A stretch of DNA of 14,851 nt from NCBI GenBank assembly GCA_030632725.1, contig DAOVUF010000099.1, forward strand, positions 1-14,851. Reading direction: 5' to 3'. A program made the position numbers and the translations under genes. Below the pieces are notes generated by a model that did not search any database, was not told the origin of the DNA, and saw only the letters and a list, made by a program, of their open reading frames with translations. Positions 11,302 to 14,851 of the stretch are shown here, one piece after another (positions within the stretch are counted from its first letter, which is position 1; the number at the start of each line of letters is the position of its first letter). The stretch is from QNES01 sp023143415. Its GTDB lineage: Bacteria > Pseudomonadota > Gammaproteobacteria > Beggiatoales > Beggiatoaceae.

Positions 11302-13123
11302 CATCATTTATAGCGGATTTCCACACCTTAATATTATTCGATTCACCAACAGATGCTAATGTGCGTCCATCAGAACTAAAAGCCACAGATTGAACTAAAG
11401 CATCTTGTTGTAAAGTATTCAAAATCTCTCCACTCTTGACATCCCATAATGTGATCTGAGAACCACTAATTGAGGCTAAAATGTCTCCATTAGGGTTAAA
11501 AGCAATAGAAACCACGTTATCAGAAACCACGTCATCATCAGAGACCACTTCATCATCATCAGAAACCACGTCATCTTCAAGCATTTGCAAAGTGCGCGGC
11601 GGTTCCTCGGTGGGCGGTATAGACCACAATTTAATTGTTTTGTCACGACTTCCTGAAGCTAACATTTTTCCATCTGGGCTAAAGGCAATGGATTGTATGA
11701 TATCTTTATGTCCTTCTAAAGTATAGAGGGGTACGGTGTTAAACCATAATTTAATCGTTTTGTCCTGACTGCCTGACGCAATGACTAAAATATTATCCTC
11801 ATGGGTGGTGACGGCAATTGATGTGATTTCACCATTATGTCCCGTCAACGTCTGTAGTACTTCACCTGTGCTGAGTTCCCACACTTTAACGTTGTTGTCT
11901 GCGCCGCCAGAGACAAGATATTTTCCGTCTGGTGTAAATGCCACAGAATTGACGGCTTTTTTATGTCCAACTGTGAAAAATAATCCTTCGCCTAATGTGG
12001 TTATTAATTTTCCAGTGTTGACTTCCCATAGCTTAATACTATCCATGCTTCCAGATGCCAACATATCACCTTGAGGGCTAAAAGTAACAGAAGAGACATC
12101 ATATTTATGTCCTTCTAAAGTATGTTTCAGTGTTCCTGTGTTCACTTCCCACAACTTGATGATTTTATCTGTGACAGAGGCAAAAACACTTAAATCTGGG
12201 TTGATGGCTGCCGAAGAAATACTTTCCTCATTTCCTTCCAAAGTCATAAATAAAGTCGTTGGTAAATGTTGATTAAAGTTGATTATCCATTCTTTTTCTA
12301 GCCCTATTAAGACGACTTTATGTGCTTTGGGTTTACCCTCTCCCCATTCGACATAAAGATAGAGTGATTTTTTTTCACCCGTTTTCCAAAGTTTTTTAGC
12401 ATCATCACGTTTTGCTGTAATATAGCCGCTTTGTGGCAAATCAAACGTTTTTTTCCATGAAACATGCCATTCAATATGTACAGGAAATATCTGACGAGCA
12501 ATATCATAGCTGTCTTTTTCTAAATAGACAAAACCCGCCTGATAATTAGGATTCTTTTGTTGCACTGCTTCATTAAATTGCTTAAATAATTGTACGCGGC
12601 GTTTTTGAAACTCTTTTTCAGTTTCAAAGGCATCCTGTTTGAGATTATCTATCTCAAACGCTTGATTGGATTTTTGTGATGTGTCTTGTAAGTCAAGTAG
12701 GGTAATTTTTTTAGAAATGACCTTACCATCAGTAATGATAATGTCTAAATTTTCAGTTTGTTTACCCGCTTTTTTTATCTCAATATGATGTTTACCTTGG
12801 GGCAGTTTAAGTACGATAGGCGTATTATTACCGAAAAGTTTTCCATTGACATAAATTTCTGCCTCTCTGGGCGTTGTCAGAAGTGCAATAGCACCTTCGC
12901 CGATGGGTACAGCTGATTCTGCTGGCTCGACTGTTTCTTGAATTTTTTTAGGCTCAGTAGATATTTGAGTTTCTTGATTAACTGTCTCAGCGGAGACTGG
13001 CGTTTCCTCGTTGACGGGCGTTTTTTTAAGCTCTGCGGAGAGTTGAGCCTCTTCGCTAATAGGTTCAGCAAAGAGTGGTAGCGCGAAAAGAAAATTTAAA
13101 ATGACTAAACTGAGTTGTTTCAT
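11294..13123 (-). CDS. Exported PEGA-domain and WD40-propeller protein
   Basis: A 609-residue protein. Residues 1-19 are a signal peptide (M-K-Q-L-S-L-V-I-L-N-F-L-F-A-L-P-L-F-A), so it is probably periplasmic. A Glu/Thr-rich repetitive linker (20-72) is followed by a PEGA-type domain (about 76-135: A-L-L-T-T-P-R-E-A-E-I-Y-V-N-G, then K-L-P-Q-G-K-H-H-I-E-I). A middle part without a known match (about 155-285) follows. Residues 292-609 give seven WD40 blades, with repeated G-H-K, A-F-S-P-D-G, L-A-S-G-S and I-K-L-W marks, enough for one closed propeller. Between blades 5 and 6 is an acidic insertion of D-D-V-V-S units coded by a minisatellite near 11510-11580. AAAGG precedes the ATG. It is probably a protein-interaction scaffold; partner and role are unknown. 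The exported coiled-coil gene at 13282-14445 is upstream on the same strand. Confidence 0.88.
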   Translation of the reverse strand: MKQLSLVILNFLFALPLFAEPISEEAQLSAELKKTPVNEETPVSAETVNQETQISTEPKKIQETVEPAESAVPIGEGAIALLTTPREAEIYVNGKLFGNNTPIVLKLPQGKHHIEIKKAGKQTENLDIIITDGKVISKKITLLDLQDTSQKSNQAFEIDNLKQDAFETEKEFQKRRVQLFKQFNEAVQQKNPNYQAGFVYLEKDSYDIARQIFPVHIEWHVSWKKTFDLPQSGYITAKRDDAKKLWKTGEKKSLYLYVEWGEGKPKAHKVVLIGLEKEWIINFNQHLPTTLFMTLEGNEESISSAAINPDLSVFASVTDKIIKLWEVNTGTLKHTLEGHKYDVSSVTFSPQGDMLASGSMDSIKLWEVNTGKLITTLGEGLFFTVGHKKAVNSVAFTPDGKYLVSGGADNNVKVWELSTGEVLQTLTGHNGEITSIAVTTHEDNILVIASGSQDKTIKLWFNTVPLYTLEGHKDIIQSIAFSPDGKMLASGSRDKTIKLWSIPPTEEPPRTLQMLEDDVVSDDDEVVSDDDVVSDNVVSIAFNPNGDILASISGSQITLWDVKSGEILNTLQQDALVQSVAFSSDGRTLASVGESNNIKVWKSAINDEL

Positions 13124-13193
13124 GTTTGACCTTTATTTCTGGCAGGTTGTCGGAAAATCACTGTAATTATACGGAGTGTGCGAGCACAAAGCT

Positions 13194-13258
13194 AAAGGAC
13201 TCCAAAAACGCCCAAAGCTAAAGCGTTGTACGGAAATACGCCCAAAGCTAAAGCGTTG
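13194..13258. repeat. 30-bp tandem ACGCCCAAAGCTAAAGCGTTG repeats
   Basis: ACGCCCAAAGCTAAAGCGTT and a final G lie at 13208-13228 and again at 13238-13258, period 30, with a partial copy (CAAAGCTAAAG) near 13196. The CTAAAGCGTTG core is shared with the 42-bp repeat at 4473 and 5900. Confidence 0.75.
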
Positions 13259-13281
13259 AACTCCAAAAAACTCGTTTAAAA

Positions 13282-14445
13282 TCAATTTGCTTTTTCACCA
13301 AATAAAATAGCCTGATGTTTGCTAGGGTTTTTTAGGGCTTTTGTGATTATCGGCGATATTTTACCAATAATTTTTGCTATCTTTGAGTTTGTTCCCTTAA
13401 CAGATATTAATTCAGGTATGTCAGCACCCATTTTTTCCAATTTTCCTTGTGCCTTATGTTTATTAACTTGTTCAATATGTTGATTAACTTGTTCAAATTG
13501 TTGTATTAATAAACGATTATGTATGGCAATGATTTTGTCTAAATCCCGCTCAGAGCGACGCAATTCTTCTAAAACAGCTTGCTCTATAAATTGAGTTTGA
13601 GCCTGAATCGTTTCTATGAGCGCGTCTCGCATCTCATTAATGTTTTGAAGCATTTCATCTTGTTTCGCTTGCATTAACTTTTGATAGGCGAGACGTTCTT
13701 CTTTATCCAGAAGAGTCGTCCATATTTTTGTCTCCGAAAAGATTTCCAAATGAAGCAATTGATATTTACGAGCGGCAATCAGCGGCTCATTTTGCTTTTC
13801 TGCAACACGCGCTTTGTTAAATAAACGACGAGCAATATTTTCCCGCTCTTCTTGATCCATTGAACTGAATTCTTCTTCAAGAAGATGTTTTTCGGCATCA
13901 AAAGCGAATTTTATCGCTGGCGGGATTTGTTTTGCATAAGGAAAAGTGATGACAAACGCATCAAAAATCAATGATTCATTAGCTTCTTTTGCCTTTTGGA
14001 AAGCGATTTCGTGGATTTTTAGCAATGCGTCAATAGATTCTATCACATCAGGAAATTCTGTTAAAAAGCTTAAATAATTTTCAATCTGGCTTGAAACCTT
14101 CAGCAATTTAAAAATGGCATGGATAGCCTGATTGTTAAGTGGAGACTGTGGTTTAATCTTTAAAAAATCTTGATAAATGGATTTTTGATTAAGCGTGTGT
14201 GCAAATTGCCATGCTTGCAAATAAGCCTTTTCATCGGTATCAAATTTAGCGTATTTAATCGCCATATCACGCCATGCTGTATATGTCTTTTGCTTTTGAG
14301 CTAATTTGTAAGCGAATGGATAAGCCGTTTCCAAATCTTCCGAACCTTCCAAACTTTGAACCACTTCTTCGTCAGTAATCGCAAAGGCGGATGAGGTAAG
14401 ACAGATTAAAAATGTACATAAGAGCGTTTTAATGTTTGTTTTCAT
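13282..14445 (-). CDS. Exported alpha-helical coiled-coil protein, function unknown
   Basis: A 387-residue protein. Residues 1-22 form a signal peptide (M-K-T-N-I-K-T-L-L-C-T-F-L-I-C-L-T-S-S-A-F-A, cut before I-T-D-E-E). No lipobox fits well. Residues 25-235 are rich in helices of TPR-like size without a clear TPR signature. About 240-340 is a long charged coiled coil with repeated Q-x-x-E-Q-V-N-x-H-I-E-Q-V-N, and the end is basic. I start it at ATG 14445 and not at the TTG 15 bases upstream, because those 15 bases are a tandem copy of the gene's own first five codons. It precedes the WD40 gene by 158 bases on the same strand and may be co-transcribed. I recognise no enzymatic motif; a periplasmic structural or scaffold role is a guess. 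Confidence 0.75.
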   Translation of the reverse strand: MKTNIKTLLCTFLICLTSSAFAITDEEVVQSLEGSEDLETAYPFAYKLAQKQKTYTAWRDMAIKYAKFDTDEKAYLQAWQFAHTLNQKSIYQDFLKIKPQSPLNNQAIHAIFKLLKVSSQIENYLSFLTEFPDVIESIDALLKIHEIAFQKAKEANESLIFDAFVITFPYAKQIPPAIKFAFDAEKHLLEEEFSSMDQEERENIARRLFNKARVAEKQNEPLIAARKYQLLHLEIFSETKIWTTLLDKEERLAYQKLMQAKQDEMLQNINEMRDALIETIQAQTQFIEQAVLEELRRSERDLDKIIAIHNRLLIQQFEQVNQHIEQVNKHKAQGKLEKMGADIPELISVKGTNSKIAKIIGKISPIITKALKNPSKHQAILFGEKAN

Positions 14446-14470
14446 AATGTTTGTTTTCAATGGTATTAAT

Positions 14471-14512
14471 GGTGAATTATTAATGGTGAATTATTAATGG
14501 TGAATTATTAAT
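14471..14512. repeat. 14-bp tandem repeat, three copies
   Basis: GGTGAATTATTAAT is repeated exactly three times, preceded by a partial GGTATTAAT. It lies just upstream of the coiled-coil gene and runs directly into a CGAGG-family half element at 14514. The unit is twice seven bases long. Confidence 0.9.
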
Positions 14513-14513
14513 G

Positions 14514-14755
14514 GTTTCGAGGCTAAAGTTTTTTAAAACTTGATGCTCAAGTTTTTGATGTTATTGATATGCAACTAATTCATTTTTAAACTCTAAAATA
14601 ATATTTCTTTAAACAAATCAATAAATTACAAAAACTTGTTCATCAAGTTAAAGAAAAAACGAATAATGAATTGAATCATTAACCATTAACCATTCGAGGT
14701 TTGAGTTTTTTGAAAAAAAACTCAATTCGAGGCTAAAGTTTTTTCTTTAAAAAAA
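14514..14755. repeat. Fragmented CGAGG-family palindromes with a nested inverted repeat
   Basis: A left half (TTTCGAGGCTAAAG, 14514-14527) lacks its right arm. It is followed by an inverted repeat with 20-bp arms at 14537-14556 and 14630-14649 (AACTTGATG..AAGTTTTT). Two more truncated copies stand back to back from about 14694 to 14755, one with TTTGAG and one with CTAAAG. No gene is visible in 14446-14851. Confidence 0.65.
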
Positions 14756-14796
14756 CGTAACTACTCAGGGCAACCATAAAGGATTACCCCTACAAC

Positions 14797-14839
14797 ATTT
14801 CAGCCTAAAGTTTTTTGAAGAAAAACTTTAGGCTGAAAT
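14797..14839. repeat. 43-bp palindrome, CGAGG-like family, copy 5
   Basis: Same length, T-run and GAAG centre (the complement of CTTC in copy 2), but the outer arm is ATTTCAGCC instead of TTTCGAGG, matched by GGCTGAAAT. Just before it, 14767-14793 resembles one arm of the GGGCA..CCCCTAC hairpins of the 137-bp element. Confidence 0.8.
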
Positions 14840-14851
14840 ATTCATAAATCG

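Noticed and set aside
1..14851. tRNA, rRNA or riboswitch genes
   Set aside because: I saw no tRNA-like TTCGA arms with matching acceptor stems, no rRNA motifs and no riboswitch core; this was by eye, so a covariance-model scan would be needed to exclude small RNAs.

Overview
Organism. The window is AT-rich bacterial DNA that I read as a gammaproteobacterial sulfur oxidiser, most probably a member of the Beggiatoaceae (Beggiatoa/Thioploca/Thiomargarita type). The basis is a dissimilatory APS reductase operon (aprB-aprA), a proteobacterial hemA, and a dense load of short palindromic and tandem intergenic repeats around many toxin-antitoxin genes. The family placement is inference; no rRNA is present to confirm it.

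Layout. Bases 1-2200 are a toxin-antitoxin cluster on the minus strand: a HicB-like gene running off the left edge, a short toxin-like tail, an antitoxin pseudogene split by a palindromic insertion, an intact hicB-hicA pair and an intact Phd-like/RelE pair. Bases 2200-3350 hold nested repeats, an XRE-type regulator with a duplicated motif at its promoter, and a 137-bp MITE-like element. Bases 3346-4091 (plus strand) hold two small orphan genes, a Cys/His-rich putative zinc protein and a Gly/Ala-rich membrane-active-looking protein. Both are bracketed by repeats, the second by identical 69-bp direct repeats. Bases 4092-4763 are repeats only. Bases 4764-5741 carry a PIN-domain (VapC-like) toxin with an unusually large 169-residue partner. 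A small gene whose 3' end was cut off by a repeat follows, then another MITE-like element.

The housekeeping part starts with hemA (6293-7561, minus), a 450-base AT-rich gap, a 77-residue ferredoxin-fold protein (plus), and a strong bidirectional terminator shared with the convergent aprBA operon (8548-10995, minus). AprB is the ferredoxin-like electron-transfer subunit and AprA the FAD catalytic subunit; together they interconvert sulfite + AMP and APS. No aprM or qmo genes lie next to them, and no prfA follows hemA. The right end (11294-14445, minus) encodes two exported proteins: a PEGA plus seven-bladed WD40 protein and an alpha-helical coiled-coil protein. Repeats fill the space between and after them.

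Main unexplained structure. A family of roughly 41-45 bp near-perfect palindromes occurs at least five times intact and several times as fragments. Copies differ in arm sequence, but both arms of each copy change together, so pairing is kept. One copy interrupts an antitoxin reading frame and another sits inside a different repeat that also exists in an uninterrupted form, so the family looks mobile. Other candidates for a second look are the repeat-bracketed pair at 3346-4091 and the PIN/large-partner pair at 4764-5741.
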